From assembly GCF_900142785.1 (NCBI RefSeq), contig NZ_FRCD01000025.1, positions 1 to 62,656 on the forward strand: a stretch of DNA of 62,656 nucleotides, given 5' to 3'. Numbering within the stretch: position 1 is the stretch's first letter; the number at the start of each line of letters is the position of its first letter. Positions 41,050-50,597 of this stretch are shown piece by piece. The stretch is from Chryseobacterium carnipullorum. Lineage in GTDB: Bacteria > Bacteroidota > Bacteroidia > Flavobacteriales > Weeksellaceae. The notes below the pieces were generated by a model, which was not told the origin of the DNA, searched no databases, and saw only the letters and a list, made by a program, of their open reading frames with translations. The position numbers were made by a program, and so were the translations under genes.

Positions 41050-43707
41050 ATGAAATATTTAAGATTATCAGGCCTTGAGCCTCTTATCATAACACCGGAA
41101 AGTAATTTCATCAACGTTGGTGAAAGGACTAATGTTGCCGGGTCCAAAAAGTTTTTAAGACTGATAAAAGAGGAAAAATTCTCTGAAGCACTTGATATTG
41201 CCAGAAATCAGGTAGATGGAGGTGCACAGATCCTTGATGTCAATTTTGATGACGGACTGATCGACGGAAAAGCGTCGATGATCAAATTCCTGAATTTAAT
41301 AGCCTCAGAACCGGATATTGCAAGAATTCCGGTGATGATAGACTCTTCCAAATGGGAGATCCTGGAAGCAGGACTGCAGGTCGCACAAGGTAAATGTGTG
41401 GTGAATTCTATCAGTTTAAAAGGCGGTGAAGAAGAATTCATCAAACAGGCTAAAGCGGTCAAAAGATATGGAGCCGCAGTGATCGTAATGGCTTTCGATG
41501 AAGAAGGTCAGGCAGACAATTATGATCGAAGACTTGAAATTTCAAAACGGTCGTATGATATTTTGGTTAACCAGGTGGGTTTTCCGGCAGAAGATATCAT
41601 TTTTGACCTGAATATTTTCCCGGTGGCAACGGGAATGGATGAGCACAGAAGAAATGCCATCGACTTCATTGAAGCAACAAGATGGGTTAGACAGAATCTT
41701 CCTTACGCTTCCGTAAGTGGTGGTGTAAGTAATGTCTCGTTCTCGTTCCGTGGAAATGATACCGTGAGAGAAGCAATGCACTCGGTATTTCTTTATCATG
41801 CCATTCAGGCAGGAATGAACATTGGAATCGTGAATCCTGCAATGCTGGAAGTTTATGACGAAATTAATAAAGAATTATTAGAGCTTGTAGAAGATGTCAT
41901 TCTCGATAAAAGAGAAGATGCTACAGAAAGACTTTTGGATTATTCTGAAAAGAATAAATCGGTTAAAAAAGAGATCGTAGAAGAACTTGAATGGCGAACC
42001 AGGCCTCTGCAGGAAAGAATTACCCATTCTCTGGTAAAAGGGATCGACCGTTTTATAGAAGAAGATGTAGAAGAAGCCAGACAGATTGCTGAAAAACCTT
42101 TACATGTTATTGAAATTAACCTGATGACCGGAATGGGGGTTGTGGGAGACCTCTTCGGAAGCGGAAAAATGTTCCTTCCACAGGTGGTAAAATCTGCAAG
42201 GGTAATGAAAAAAGCAGTAGCCTATCTTCAACCTTTTATTGAGGCTCAGAAAGACGGTTCAAGACCAGCCAACGGAAAAATTCTGATGGCGACGGTAAAA
42301 GGTGATGTTCATGACATTGGTAAAAATATTGTGAGTGTTGTTTTGGGTTGTAATAATTATGAAATCGTTGACCTTGGAGTAATGGTTCCAGCTGAAAAAA
42401 TTATTCAGGCTGCTATAGATCATAAGGTTGATGTGATCGGATTAAGCGGACTGATCACACCAAGTCTCGATGAAATGGTATACATCGCTTCCGAATTGGA
42501 AAGACAAAATCTCAATTTTCCTTTATTAATCGGTGGTGCTACAACTTCAAAAGCACATACCGCTGTGAAAATCGATTTAAAATATAAAAATGCGGTTGTT
42601 CATGTGAATGACGCTTCCAGAGCAGTGAATGTAGTGAGCTCATTGCTTGGAGACCGAAACAAAGAATATGTATCAGAGCTGAAAGATGAATACTCTGATT
42701 TCCGTGAGAAGTTCCTGAACAGACAGGTAGATAAAGATTATGTTTCCATTGAAGAAGCCAGAAAAAGTCATTTCAGTATCGACTGGGAAAATGAGGAGAT
42801 CTTTACACCGAATAATTTAGGAGTAACCGTACTGGAAGATCAGGATTTGAATGAATTGCTTCCTTTTATCGACTGGTCTCCGTTTTTCAGAAGCTGGGAT
42901 CTTCATGGTAAATATCCGGATATTCTCGAAGATGAGGTGGTGGGCGTTCAGGCTAAAGAATTGTTTAAAGATGCACAGGTTATTTTAAAGAGAATTCTTG
43001 ATGAAAAATTACTCAAGGCAAAAGCCATCTTCGGGATTTTCAAAGCCAATTCAAATGAGACCGATGATATCTTAATCTTTAATGAAAATAATGAAGAGCA
43101 GGCTAGGTTTCTAACCTTAAGACAACAGGCACAACGCTCTAAAGGGAAAGAATATCTGGCATTAAGTGATTTTATAGCACCACAGAGTTCAGGGAAAACG
43201 GATTATGTTGGGGCTTTTTGTGTCTGTACCGGATTTGGAACCGATGAACTTTCGGATGAATATGAAAAAGCCAACGACGACTATAATGCCATCATGGTAA
43301 AAGCTCTTGCAGACAGATTCGCAGAAGCCTACGCGGAATTTTTACATAAAAAAGTAAGAACAGAATATTGGGGCTATGCCAATCAGGAAAGCCTGAGCAA
43401 TGAAGATTTGATCGCAGAAAAATATAAAGGAGTTCGTCCTGCGCCTGGTTATCCTGCCTGTCCGGATCATCTGGAAAAGAAAACCATCTGGGATCTTTTA
43501 AAAGTAGAAGAAAATACAGGAGTTTTCCTCACCGAAAGTCTTGCCATGTTTCCTACAGCAGCCGTTTCCGGATATTATTTCGGAAGTCCGCATGCCAAAT
43601 ATTTTGGTCTTGGAAAAATTACCGAAGATCAGCTTCAGGATTATGCGAAAAGAAGAGGATGTTCCATAGACGAAGCAAGAAGGTGGTTATCTCCGAATCT
43701 AGCTTAA
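41050..43707 (+). CDS. metH: Methionine synthase, folate, cobalamin and activation part (split MetH, C-terminal)
   Basis: An 885-residue protein carrying the remaining MetH domains. A pterin-binding domain (about 15-280) shows NVGERTNVAGSKKF and DVNFDDGLIDG. A cobalamin cap and B12-binding domain (about 300-560) have the DxHxxG motif as GDVHDIGKNIV with lower-axial His421, and VIGLSGLI and GGATTSK. The AdoMet reactivation domain (about 570-885) has EYWGYANQE, RPAPGYPACPDHLEKKTIWDLL and SGYYFGSPHAKYF. With the separate homocysteine domain it forms a full cobalamin-dependent methionine synthase, so the organism needs B12. Gap to the first half is 140 bases. Confidence 0.95.
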   Translation: MKYLRLSGLEPLIITPESNFINVGERTNVAGSKKFLRLIKEEKFSEALDIARNQVDGGAQILDVNFDDGLIDGKASMIKFLNLIASEPDIARIPVMIDSSKWEILEAGLQVAQGKCVVNSISLKGGEEEFIKQAKAVKRYGAAVIVMAFDEEGQADNYDRRLEISKRSYDILVNQVGFPAEDIIFDLNIFPVATGMDEHRRNAIDFIEATRWVRQNLPYASVSGGVSNVSFSFRGNDTVREAMHSVFLYHAIQAGMNIGIVNPAMLEVYDEINKELLELVEDVILDKREDATERLLDYSEKNKSVKKEIVEELEWRTRPLQERITHSLVKGIDRFIEEDVEEARQIAEKPLHVIEINLMTGMGVVGDLFGSGKMFLPQVVKSARVMKKAVAYLQPFIEAQKDGSRPANGKILMATVKGDVHDIGKNIVSVVLGCNNYEIVDLGVMVPAEKIIQAAIDHKVDVIGLSGLITPSLDEMVYIASELERQNLNFPLLIGGATTSKAHTAVKIDLKYKNAVVHVNDASRAVNVVSSLLGDRNKEYVSELKDEYSDFREKFLNRQVDKDYVSIEEARKSHFSIDWENEEIFTPNNLGVTVLEDQDLNELLPFIDWSPFFRSWDLHGKYPDILEDEVVGVQAKELFKDAQVILKRILDEKLLKAKAIFGIFKANSNETDDILIFNENNEEQARFLTLRQQAQRSKGKEYLALSDFIAPQSSGKTDYVGAFCVCTGFGTDELSDEYEKANDDYNAIMVKALADRFAEAYAEFLHKKVRTEYWGYANQESLSNEDLIAEKYKGVRPAPGYPACPDHLEKKTIWDLLKVEENTGVFLTESLAMFPTAAVSGYYFGSPHAKYFGLGKITEDQLQDYAKRRGCSIDEARRWLSPNLA

Positions 43708-43797
43708 AAGTTGACGACAGATTGGTTCAGGTCATTCTACCGGGAACCAACAGCTCGTCAGCTGGCAACCATCAACAAAAAATAACTAAACTATAAA

Positions 43798-44757
43798 ATG
43801 AAGATCACTGAACACATTAAGAACGCAAACGGGAAGACCTTATTCTCCCTGGAAGTGGTTCCGCCCCAGAAGGGAATTGGAATCGAAGATCTGTACACCA
43901 ACATCGATCCGCTGATGGAGTTTAAACCTCCATTTATTGATGTTACCACTTCCAGAGAAGAGTATATTTACCTTGATAAAGGCAATGGCCTCATGGAGCG
44001 CCGTATCACAAGAATGCGTCCCGGAACCTTGGGGATTTGTGCTGCGATCCAGCATAAATATAACGTAGATACCGTTCCCCATCTTCTGTGCGGAGGTTTT
44101 ACCAAAGAAGAAACAGAATACCTTCTCGTAGACTGTATGTATCTGGGAATAGATAACATCATGGCTTTGAGAGGTGATGCCATGAAAGGGCATCAATATT
44201 TCGAGCCTACACCGGGAGGCCATGCCAGCGCCATGGATCTTGTCCATCAGATCAATGATTTAGGAAGAGGGAAATACCTTCACAATGATGAGAAAGCCTG
44301 TGATGAACTCAATAAGTTTTGTGTAGGAGTGGCAGGTTACCCTGAAAAACATATGGAAGCCCCCTCTATGAATTATGATCTGAAATGGTTGAAACAAAAA
44401 GTAGATGCCGGAGCAGATTATATCGTTACCCAGATGTTTTTTGACAATAAAAGATTTATTGAATTTGTGACCAAAGCCAGAGAAATGGGAATTACCGTAC
44501 CGATTATCCCGGGAATTAAACCTATTGCTACAAAAAAACATTTAAAAATTCTGCCACAGATATTCAAGATCGATCTTCCTGAAGAACTGATCAATGAAGT
44601 GGAAAAAGCCAAAAACAATGAAGCGGTAAAACAGATCGGAATAGAATGGGCCATTACCCAATGCAGAGAACTGCTTGATTTCGGAGTTCCTGTACTGCAC
44701 TTTTACTCCATGGGGAAAAGCGATAATATTAAAAAAGTAGCCGGAGAGCTATTCTAA
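43798..44757 (+). CDS. metF: Methylenetetrahydrofolate reductase
   Basis: A 319-residue FAD enzyme that makes 5-methyl-tetrahydrofolate for methionine synthase. Conserved stretches are SLEVVPPQKG near the start (catalytic Glu), LGIDNIMALRGDAM, the CVGVAGYPEKHMEAP segment, DAGADYIVTQMFFDN, and IIPGIKPI. The size fits MetF. It ends the methionine operon and closes the pathway: MetX, homoserine dehydrogenase, sulfhydrylase, MetH pair, MetF. A hairpin terminator follows. Confidence 0.95.
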   Translation: MKITEHIKNANGKTLFSLEVVPPQKGIGIEDLYTNIDPLMEFKPPFIDVTTSREEYIYLDKGNGLMERRITRMRPGTLGICAAIQHKYNVDTVPHLLCGGFTKEETEYLLVDCMYLGIDNIMALRGDAMKGHQYFEPTPGGHASAMDLVHQINDLGRGKYLHNDEKACDELNKFCVGVAGYPEKHMEAPSMNYDLKWLKQKVDAGADYIVTQMFFDNKRFIEFVTKAREMGITVPIIPGIKPIATKKHLKILPQIFKIDLPEELINEVEKAKNNEAVKQIGIEWAITQCRELLDFGVPVLHFYSMGKSDNIKKVAGELF

Positions 44758-44776
44758 TAGAGTATTTAATGAAAGG

Positions 44777-44806
44777 AGCCCTGCTGTTCAACGGCAGGGT
44801 TTTTTA
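44777..44806. terminator. Terminator at the end of the methionine operon
   Basis: CCCTGCTGTT pairs with AACGGCAGGG (one T-G pair) around a single base, followed by six T. It lies between metF and the convergent GNAT-fold gene. Confidence 0.85.
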
Positions 44807-44807
44807 T

Positions 44808-45962
44808 TTAAAGAATAGGATGTCTTTCAAATTCTTGATCGCGGTCAAATAAATACCGGTAGGTAGCAAGTTTTCTGGTAACAGTAGTATCAAGACTCTC
44901 TGCTATTTTTATCATTTTAGGATTGAAATCTCCGATCCACTGGAGTTCCGTTGTTTTGAAATCTGTATGTTTTCTAAGATGTTGAGTCCCTTCCCAGATC
45001 ATGTACCCATCAATCCCTTTCTTTTGCCATTCCGGAACCACCCCAAAAACAAGCCCTACCATTTTTTCATTCTTGGTGAATTGTTTGATCCACAAAAATT
45101 TGAGCTTTTCCACAATTCCAAACCGGCCGTTCAGGTATTTGAACCATTGGTTCACATCTGGAAGATTCATCCACATGGCAATAGGTTTTTCATTTTCATA
45201 CACGAACCAGGAAATATGCTCATTGATAATAGGTTTCATGGTTTTAAACATTTTCAGAACCTTTGCTTCCTCCAGCCGCTTGCCTTCGCCATGGGCAGCC
45301 CAGGCCTGATTATAAATTTCGGTAAAATCTTTCGCGAATTTTGGAAGATCATTCTTTTTCATCGGTCTTGCTGAAATCGCGGGATTTCGGCTGTGTTTGG
45401 TATGCATGAGCGTAAAAATCCGGGAAACATCAGCGAAAATAGGCCGTGAAAAACAAAGTTGCTCAAAATACATCCTGAAGCCATAGTTCTCAAAAAGCTC
45501 TTTGTAGTAAGGGAAATTGTAGTTCATTCCAAACAGCGGTTCCGCAAAACCTTCCGTTAAGAGTCCCCAGAATTTATCCCGTTCCCCAAAATTGATCGGG
45601 CCGTCCATTGCTTCCATTCCTCTTTGCTGAAGCCACATTTTACAATGGTCGAAAATAAAATCGGCGGTTTGCTGATCATTAATGCAGTCAAAGAATCCAA
45701 TTCCTCCGGTAGGCTGTTTCTGTTCATAAAGACCAGAGATAAAAACAGCCACTTTTCCTACCGTCTCATTCTGTTTGTTTTTAAATAAAAACCGTGTACA
45801 TTCTCCATCCTCGAAAGATTTATTTTTTTCAGGATCAAAGATTTCTTCAATGTCCTGATTTCGGGGTCTGATATAGTTTTTGTCGCGCTGGTAAAGTTGG
45901 GCGGGAAATTCTAAAAATTTCTCTTTCTGGGTTTCTTTCTGTACTTCTTCGACAATAATCAT
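44808..45962 (-). CDS. GNAT-fold N-acyltransferase-like protein (YghO-like)
   Basis: A 384-residue protein without signal peptide. It contains two acyltransferase-like halves: an N-terminal part with FPAQLYQRDKNYIRP and RFLFKNKQNETVGKVAVFI, and a C-terminal part ending in LVFGVVPEWQKKGIDGYMIWEG, the acetyl-CoA binding segment, and ATYRYLFDR. It matches the uncharacterised family that includes E. coli YghO, which lacks a known substrate. It converges on metF and is divergent from folE. Some databases label relatives 'GTP cyclohydrolase', which the sequence does not support. Confidence 0.75.
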   Translation of the reverse strand: MIIVEEVQKETQKEKFLEFPAQLYQRDKNYIRPRNQDIEEIFDPEKNKSFEDGECTRFLFKNKQNETVGKVAVFISGLYEQKQPTGGIGFFDCINDQQTADFIFDHCKMWLQQRGMEAMDGPINFGERDKFWGLLTEGFAEPLFGMNYNFPYYKELFENYGFRMYFEQLCFSRPIFADVSRIFTLMHTKHSRNPAISARPMKKNDLPKFAKDFTEIYNQAWAAHGEGKRLEEAKVLKMFKTMKPIINEHISWFVYENEKPIAMWMNLPDVNQWFKYLNGRFGIVEKLKFLWIKQFTKNEKMVGLVFGVVPEWQKKGIDGYMIWEGTQHLRKHTDFKTTELQWIGDFNPKMIKIAESLDTTVTRKLATYRYLFDRDQEFERHPIL

Positions 45963-46051
45963 AGGCTAAGTTGAGAATGGACAATGTTTTTCGTTCAAAT
46001 AGAAATCGATGAACAGATTTTATCCGTATTTTTGTTGCAAATTAAATAAAA

Positions 46052-46720
46052 ATGGTTGATTTTACCGATAACGACGATGATATTTTCACTGGAAAAGAAC
46101 ATACGCCTATTAGGAAAGATGCATTTGATAAATCGCCACAGGAAAAAATAGAAAAAATCACCGAACTTTTTGGTGAGATTATGGAAACACTGGGGATGGA
46201 TATGACGGATGATTCTTTGAAGGATTCACCGAAGCGTGTTGCCAAAATGTATGTGAATGAAATTTTTGGAGGACTTCTTCCTGAAAACAAACCGGGAATT
46301 TCTACGTTTTCCAATAAATACAAATACCGCCAGATGTTGGTGGAAAAAGATATTACTGTATATTCATTCTGTGAACACCACTTTCTGCCGATTATCGGAA
46401 GAGCCCACGTAGCCTATATTTCAAACGGCGAAGTGATTGGCCTTTCCAAGATCAACAGGATTGTGGATTACTATGCAAAAAGACCGCAGGTTCAGGAAAG
46501 ACTGACCATGCAGATCGTAGATGCTTTGAAAGAAGCATTGGGTACAAAAGATGTGGCCTGTATTATTGATGCAAAACATTTATGCGTCAACTGCAGAGGG
46601 ATAAAAGATACCGCAAGTTCTACCATCACGGCAGAATTGAGTGGTATTTTCAGAACCAATCCTATTACCAGACAGGAATTCCTGCATTATGTGGGAAGTC
46701 ATGCTAAACTGGATTATTAA
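46052..46720 (+). CDS. folE: GTP cyclohydrolase I
   Basis: A 222-residue homodecameric zinc enzyme converting GTP to 7,8-dihydroneopterin triphosphate, first step of folate synthesis. Zinc ligands are Cys and His in CEHHFLPIIG and the later Cys in LCVNCRGIKD. Other signatures are DSLKDSPKRVAKMYVNEIFGG, GLSKINRIVDYYAKRPQVQERLT and a C-terminal TRQEFL. Its product is needed for the folate cofactor used by MetF and MetH nearby. TATTTTTG about 20 bases before the start fits a -7 box. Confidence 0.96.
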   Translation: MVDFTDNDDDIFTGKEHTPIRKDAFDKSPQEKIEKITELFGEIMETLGMDMTDDSLKDSPKRVAKMYVNEIFGGLLPENKPGISTFSNKYKYRQMLVEKDITVYSFCEHHFLPIIGRAHVAYISNGEVIGLSKINRIVDYYAKRPQVQERLTMQIVDALKEALGTKDVACIIDAKHLCVNCRGIKDTASSTITAELSGIFRTNPITRQEFLHYVGSHAKLDY

Positions 46721-46725
46721 GATAC

Positions 46726-47202
46726 ATGATTAATCAGATCATAAAGAAGAATATCAGATTACTTTCTGAAAGATATCATCATGACATATTGTATTACGAA
46801 GGTGTAATTACGATAAAAAATGAAAAAAATATCATTGAAATTTTCTCTCAGATAAAGGATCATGTTTCCATTACCTATAATTTTGAAGATGAAATTGAGA
46901 AGGTTGAAATCCGGGATATTGAAATTTATGATTTATTAATTAAAATTTTTCGGAGAAAAAACTTAGAAAAAGTAAATTTGAGTCCAGGTTATCCATTAAA
47001 TTTAGCGGATCTTGAAGAAGAATTTGGAAATTTACATAGATTTGAAAAAGAATTAATAGCTCTTATCAATACTAAAACTGATTATTCTTTTATTGGAGGA
47101 AATCGGGTACTGACAGAGTTTTATAAAAATATCTTAATTTTAAGGGATGACATTGGAAGTTCAAAATCTAATGTGTTAAATATAAGTAATGATAAAATTT
47201 AA
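46726..47202 (+). CDS. Hypothetical protein, AT-rich orphan
   Basis: A 158-residue protein beginning MINQIIKKNIRLLSERYHHD, with no signal peptide or membrane helix. The first 70 residues alternate strands and charged turns (VITIKNEKNIIEIF, then EKVEIRDIEIYDLL), and the rest is helical, rich in Lys, Glu, Ile and Asn. It starts five bases after folE, so it is probably on the same transcript, but its codon use is markedly more AT-rich than folE or cysS, which suggests recent acquisition. No family recognised. Confidence 0.6.
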   Translation: MINQIIKKNIRLLSERYHHDILYYEGVITIKNEKNIIEIFSQIKDHVSITYNFEDEIEKVEIRDIEIYDLLIKIFRRKNLEKVNLSPGYPLNLADLEEEFGNLHRFEKELIALINTKTDYSFIGGNRVLTEFYKNILILRDDIGSSKSNVLNISNDKI

Positions 47203-47332
47203 AAAAGTTTCGGATAAGATTTTTGTAACAACCATTATTTGTTGCTGCTGTCAATGCTTTCGTTAAACGGCTTCAGCCCTTTAATAAATTCTAAAACTAA
47301 ACTTAAAATCATTACATCAAAAAAACAAAACG

Positions 47333-48799
47333 ATGCTATTAAAAATATACAATTCGCTTACAGCAGAAAAAGAAATATTTAAACCCATTTTAGAAGGAAA
47401 TATCGGAATGTATGTCTGCGGACCTACCGTGTACAGCAATGTGCATTTGGGAAATGTAAGAACCTTTCTTTCCTTTGATTTTATCTACCGTTCCCTGATT
47501 CATTTAGGGTATAAAGTAAGATATGTGAGAAACATTACCGATGCGGGCCACCTTACAGACGATGGAAATGTTGAGAACGACAGATTCGTTAAACAAACCC
47601 GTCTGGAGAAGCTTGAACCTATGGAAATTGTACAGAAATATACGGTGGATTTTCATAAAGTATTGGAAATGTTCAACCTCCTTCCTCCCAATATTGAACC
47701 TACAGCCACTGGTCATATTGTAGAGCAGATCGAGTTAACACAAAAGCTTATCGAAAGAGGTTTCGCTTATGAAAGCAATGGTTCTGTGTATTTCGATGTT
47801 CTGGAATACAATAGGAGAGGTCTGAATTATGGTGAGCTTTCAAAACGTAATATCGAAGAGCTTTTTGCCAATACCCGTGATCTTGACGGACAGGGTGAAA
47901 AGAAAAATCCACAGGATTTTGCCTTATGGAAAAAAGCATCGCCTGCTCACATTATGAGATGGAACTCCCCTTGGGGCGAAGGTTTTCCGGGATGGCACCT
48001 GGAGTGTACTGCCATGAGTACGAAATATTTAGGTGAGAAATTTGATATCCACGGTGGCGGAATGGATTTGAAATTCCCACACCATGAATGTGAAATTGCC
48101 CAGGGAAAAGCTTGCAATGATACGGCTCCGGTTAATTACTGGATGCACGCCAATATGTTGACGATGAACTCCCAGCGTATGAGTAAATCTACAGGGAACT
48201 ACATTCTTCCGATGCAGTTAGTGACTGGAGAAAACGACTTCTTTGAGAAACCTTTCCATCCTACGATCGTGCGTTTCTGCTTCCTTCAGGCACATTACAG
48301 AAGTGTGCTGGATATCTCCAATGACGCGATGATTGCCAGTGAAAAAGGATTTATCAGATTAATGGAAGCGATCAAAGTATTGAACTCTATTGCTCCTGAT
48401 AACGAAAAACAGTCTGGATTTGATCTTAAAGAGTGGAAAAACAAATGTTACGATGCCTTGACAGATGATTTCAACTCTCCGGTTCTGATTGCCCATTTAT
48501 TTGAAGCCGTAAAATATATTTTCGCTTTAAAAGACGAGAAAGAGACCATTTCTTCTGAAAATCTTGAAGATTTAAAATCGACATTGAATGCATTGGTATT
48601 TGATGTTTTAGGACTTCAGAATATAGAAGAGAATAATAATGAGAAACTTGATCAGACTTTAAAGGTTTTGATTGAGCTTAGAAATCAGGCGAGAAAATCA
48701 AAAAACTTTGACCTTTCAGATCAGATCAGAGATAAACTGCTTGCTGAAGGTATTGAATTAAAAGATGGAAGAGACGGAACAAGTTACGTTCTGAATTAA
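47333..48799 (+). CDS. cysS: Cysteinyl-tRNA synthetase
   Basis: A 488-residue class I aminoacyl-tRNA synthetase. The HIGH motif appears as HLGN in CGPTVYSNVHLGNVRT and KMSKS as RMSKSTGN. Zinc ligands are Cys in MYVCGPT, GWHLECTAMS and the HHECEIAQ pair. The C-terminal anticodon-binding DALR-like region contains RNQARKSKNFDLSDQIRDKL and ends with the expected GTSYVLN. Length is normal. It stands alone; the 131-base gap before it contains nothing recognisable. Confidence 0.97.
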   Translation: MLLKIYNSLTAEKEIFKPILEGNIGMYVCGPTVYSNVHLGNVRTFLSFDFIYRSLIHLGYKVRYVRNITDAGHLTDDGNVENDRFVKQTRLEKLEPMEIVQKYTVDFHKVLEMFNLLPPNIEPTATGHIVEQIELTQKLIERGFAYESNGSVYFDVLEYNRRGLNYGELSKRNIEELFANTRDLDGQGEKKNPQDFALWKKASPAHIMRWNSPWGEGFPGWHLECTAMSTKYLGEKFDIHGGGMDLKFPHHECEIAQGKACNDTAPVNYWMHANMLTMNSQRMSKSTGNYILPMQLVTGENDFFEKPFHPTIVRFCFLQAHYRSVLDISNDAMIASEKGFIRLMEAIKVLNSIAPDNEKQSGFDLKEWKNKCYDALTDDFNSPVLIAHLFEAVKYIFALKDEKETISSENLEDLKSTLNALVFDVLGLQNIEENNNEKLDQTLKVLIELRNQARKSKNFDLSDQIRDKLLAEGIELKDGRDGTSYVLN

Positions 48800-48819
48800 C
48801 CTAAAAATAAATAATACAG

Positions 48820-48897
48820 CTCCCGCAGCTCACTTCGATTCTCCAGATAATATCATATCAATCTGTTGTAATCTGTGTGATCTGCGGGAGTTTTTTT
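48820..48897 (+). terminator. Long hairpin terminator with repeat-like loop
   Basis: CTCCCGCAG (48820-48828) pairs with CTGCGGGAG (48882-48890), followed by seven T. The 53-base loop contains three near repeats, ATCTGTTGTA, ATCTGTGTG and ATCTGCGGG, and resembles dispersed intergenic elements I recall from Chryseobacterium. It follows cysS by 20 bases and can serve as its terminator. Confidence 0.6.
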
Positions 48898-49281
48898 ATG
48901 CTCATATTTTAGTGATTTCCTATCATCTTGTCCGTCTCTCGCAGATAGAGCATATCTAATACGGAAAACTTACTCACGGTGGTGGAGCCGGCAATCTTTA
49001 CTTCATTGAATATACAGTTGAATTAATCAACCTTTGCGTTTAAACACACGAATTCCAGAAATTCTTTCACGGTTAGTACGAATAGTATAGTCTTTCAATA
49101 GTGGAATTTGTGAAAAAAATTGTGCTATTTATGTTTTAGAAAAAATAAAATATCATAATACCAATGTTTACATTAAATGAGTGTAAATATTATGTGAATG
49201 CTGCAGTTTTTTTATGATTCAATAGAGAAATTATGTAACTTAGTCATACTAAAATCATTACGAATCTAAATTCTATATACT
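48898..49281 (+). promoter_or_regulatory. 384-base gap with the leader of the T9SS protein gene
   Basis: No gene is visible on either strand. The stretch is AT-rich with a less AT-rich patch (48970-49000). Possible -7 boxes are TATGTTTT near 49130 and TAACTTAG near 49236, neither convincing. The sequence contains no long repeat or hairpin that I can see. Confidence 0.3.
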
Positions 49282-50448
49282 ATGAAAAAACATTTATTCC
49301 CTCTTTTTTTGCTTGCGATAAGCGCCAATGCTCAGGCACAGCAGGATTTATTTGCGATTGCAGGAAAAGATACTTCCAGCATTATTTTCAGTGATTTCCG
49401 TGTGATGGATGCGGCGAACGGTACTTCAGGAGAAAAGATATTCTCTGCTGATACTGCGGTAAAGGTGTTCTCTCAGGAAAGAAAAGGGAGTATTGTGGAA
49501 GATAAAAACTCCTATAGCCATTCGCAGGCGGTTACAATGGCAGCTCTGGCTTATGATCCATTGAACAACAACCTCGTCTATATGCCTATGTTTTCGTCCA
49601 ATATTTATATTTTAAATGCGAAGACAAAAGAGATTACATTGGTGGACAATGCCGTATCAAAAGTAACGTCCTGTGATGTCAACTCGCATATCACGAGAAT
49701 GACGGCAGGATATGACGGTAATATTTATGCTCTTAACAATGCGGGTACGCAACTTTTGCAAATCAGTAAAAAAGGAGGCCAGTATATGGTGAGCGATCTC
49801 GGAATTATTAAAGATGATGCTTCGAACGGAAAGAATTCATTTACAGCTATGGAAACAGGCTTCGGAGGTGATATGATTGGAGATGCAGAAAATAATTTTT
49901 ATGTCTTTTCGGCCTCAGGAAATGTTTTTAAAATCATTGCAAAAGATTTAAAAGCAAAATTTGTAGGTAAGATTTCCGGTATTCCTGAGAATTATTCAGT
50001 CAATGGTTCAGCAGTCAATGCCAAAGGAAAAGTAGTCATTACCAGTGCCAAAGGGGACAACCTGTATGAAGTTGATTTGGCTACACTTCAGGCAAAATCT
50101 CTTCCAGGTAATGAAAAACCTCATATCTATGATTTGGCCAGTAAGTATTTTGCTAACGAAAGAACTGCTTCAGTCAATACATCATCTGCAATAGATATCT
50201 ATCCTACAAGAGTAGATGAGCATTTAATCAACATTAGTGTCAATGATAAAGCAGTAAAAGGAAATCTCAGCCTTACTGTTTTTGATATTTCCGGCAAAAA
50301 TGTATTGAAACAGAGTCTGTCTGTAAAAGGCGGTTCACTTAACCAGCAAGTTGATCTGAAAAATCTTGTGAGCGGAGCATATATTGTGAGCGTTGTAGAG
50401 GAATCAGGTAAGATTCTTTTAAACAAGAAAATTTTAGTTACAGAATAA
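49282..50448 (+). CDS. T9SS type A sorting-domain protein with propeller-like region
   Basis: A 388-residue exported protein. A signal peptide (ending NAQAQQD) precedes a propeller-like region (about 30-285) with repeated short strands such as LVYMPMFSSNIYILNAKTKE and NIYALNNAGTQLLQIS. The C-terminal 80 residues form a Por secretion sorting domain: SAIDIYPTRVDEHL, LTVFDISGKNVLKQSL, LKNLVSGAYIVSVV and a final NKKILVTE. Such domains direct passage through the type IX system, then attachment to or release from the surface. Function of the cargo part unknown. A hairpin terminator follows. Confidence 0.88.
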   Translation: MKKHLFPLFLLAISANAQAQQDLFAIAGKDTSSIIFSDFRVMDAANGTSGEKIFSADTAVKVFSQERKGSIVEDKNSYSHSQAVTMAALAYDPLNNNLVYMPMFSSNIYILNAKTKEITLVDNAVSKVTSCDVNSHITRMTAGYDGNIYALNNAGTQLLQISKKGGQYMVSDLGIIKDDASNGKNSFTAMETGFGGDMIGDAENNFYVFSASGNVFKIIAKDLKAKFVGKISGIPENYSVNGSAVNAKGKVVITSAKGDNLYEVDLATLQAKSLPGNEKPHIYDLASKYFANERTASVNTSSAIDIYPTRVDEHLINISVNDKAVKGNLSLTVFDISGKNVLKQSLSVKGGSLNQQVDLKNLVSGAYIVSVVEESGKILLNKKILVTE

Positions 50449-50493
50449 AACGTTTCAGTTCTGGATCGGAATTTATTTCGAATCCATGAAAAT

Positions 50494-50529
50494 AAAAAAC
50501 CTTTTCAACCTATTTTGGAAAGGTTTTTT
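50494..50529 (+). terminator. Terminator after the T9SS gene
   Basis: AAAAAACCTTTTC pairs with GGAAAGGTTTTTT, with T run on the plus strand, 45 bases after the stop. Confidence 0.8.
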
Positions 50530-50597
50530 AATGATTATTTGATCTTGAATAAGTTTTATTTTTCGATATTAAAATGTATTTTTATAAAAAAATATAG

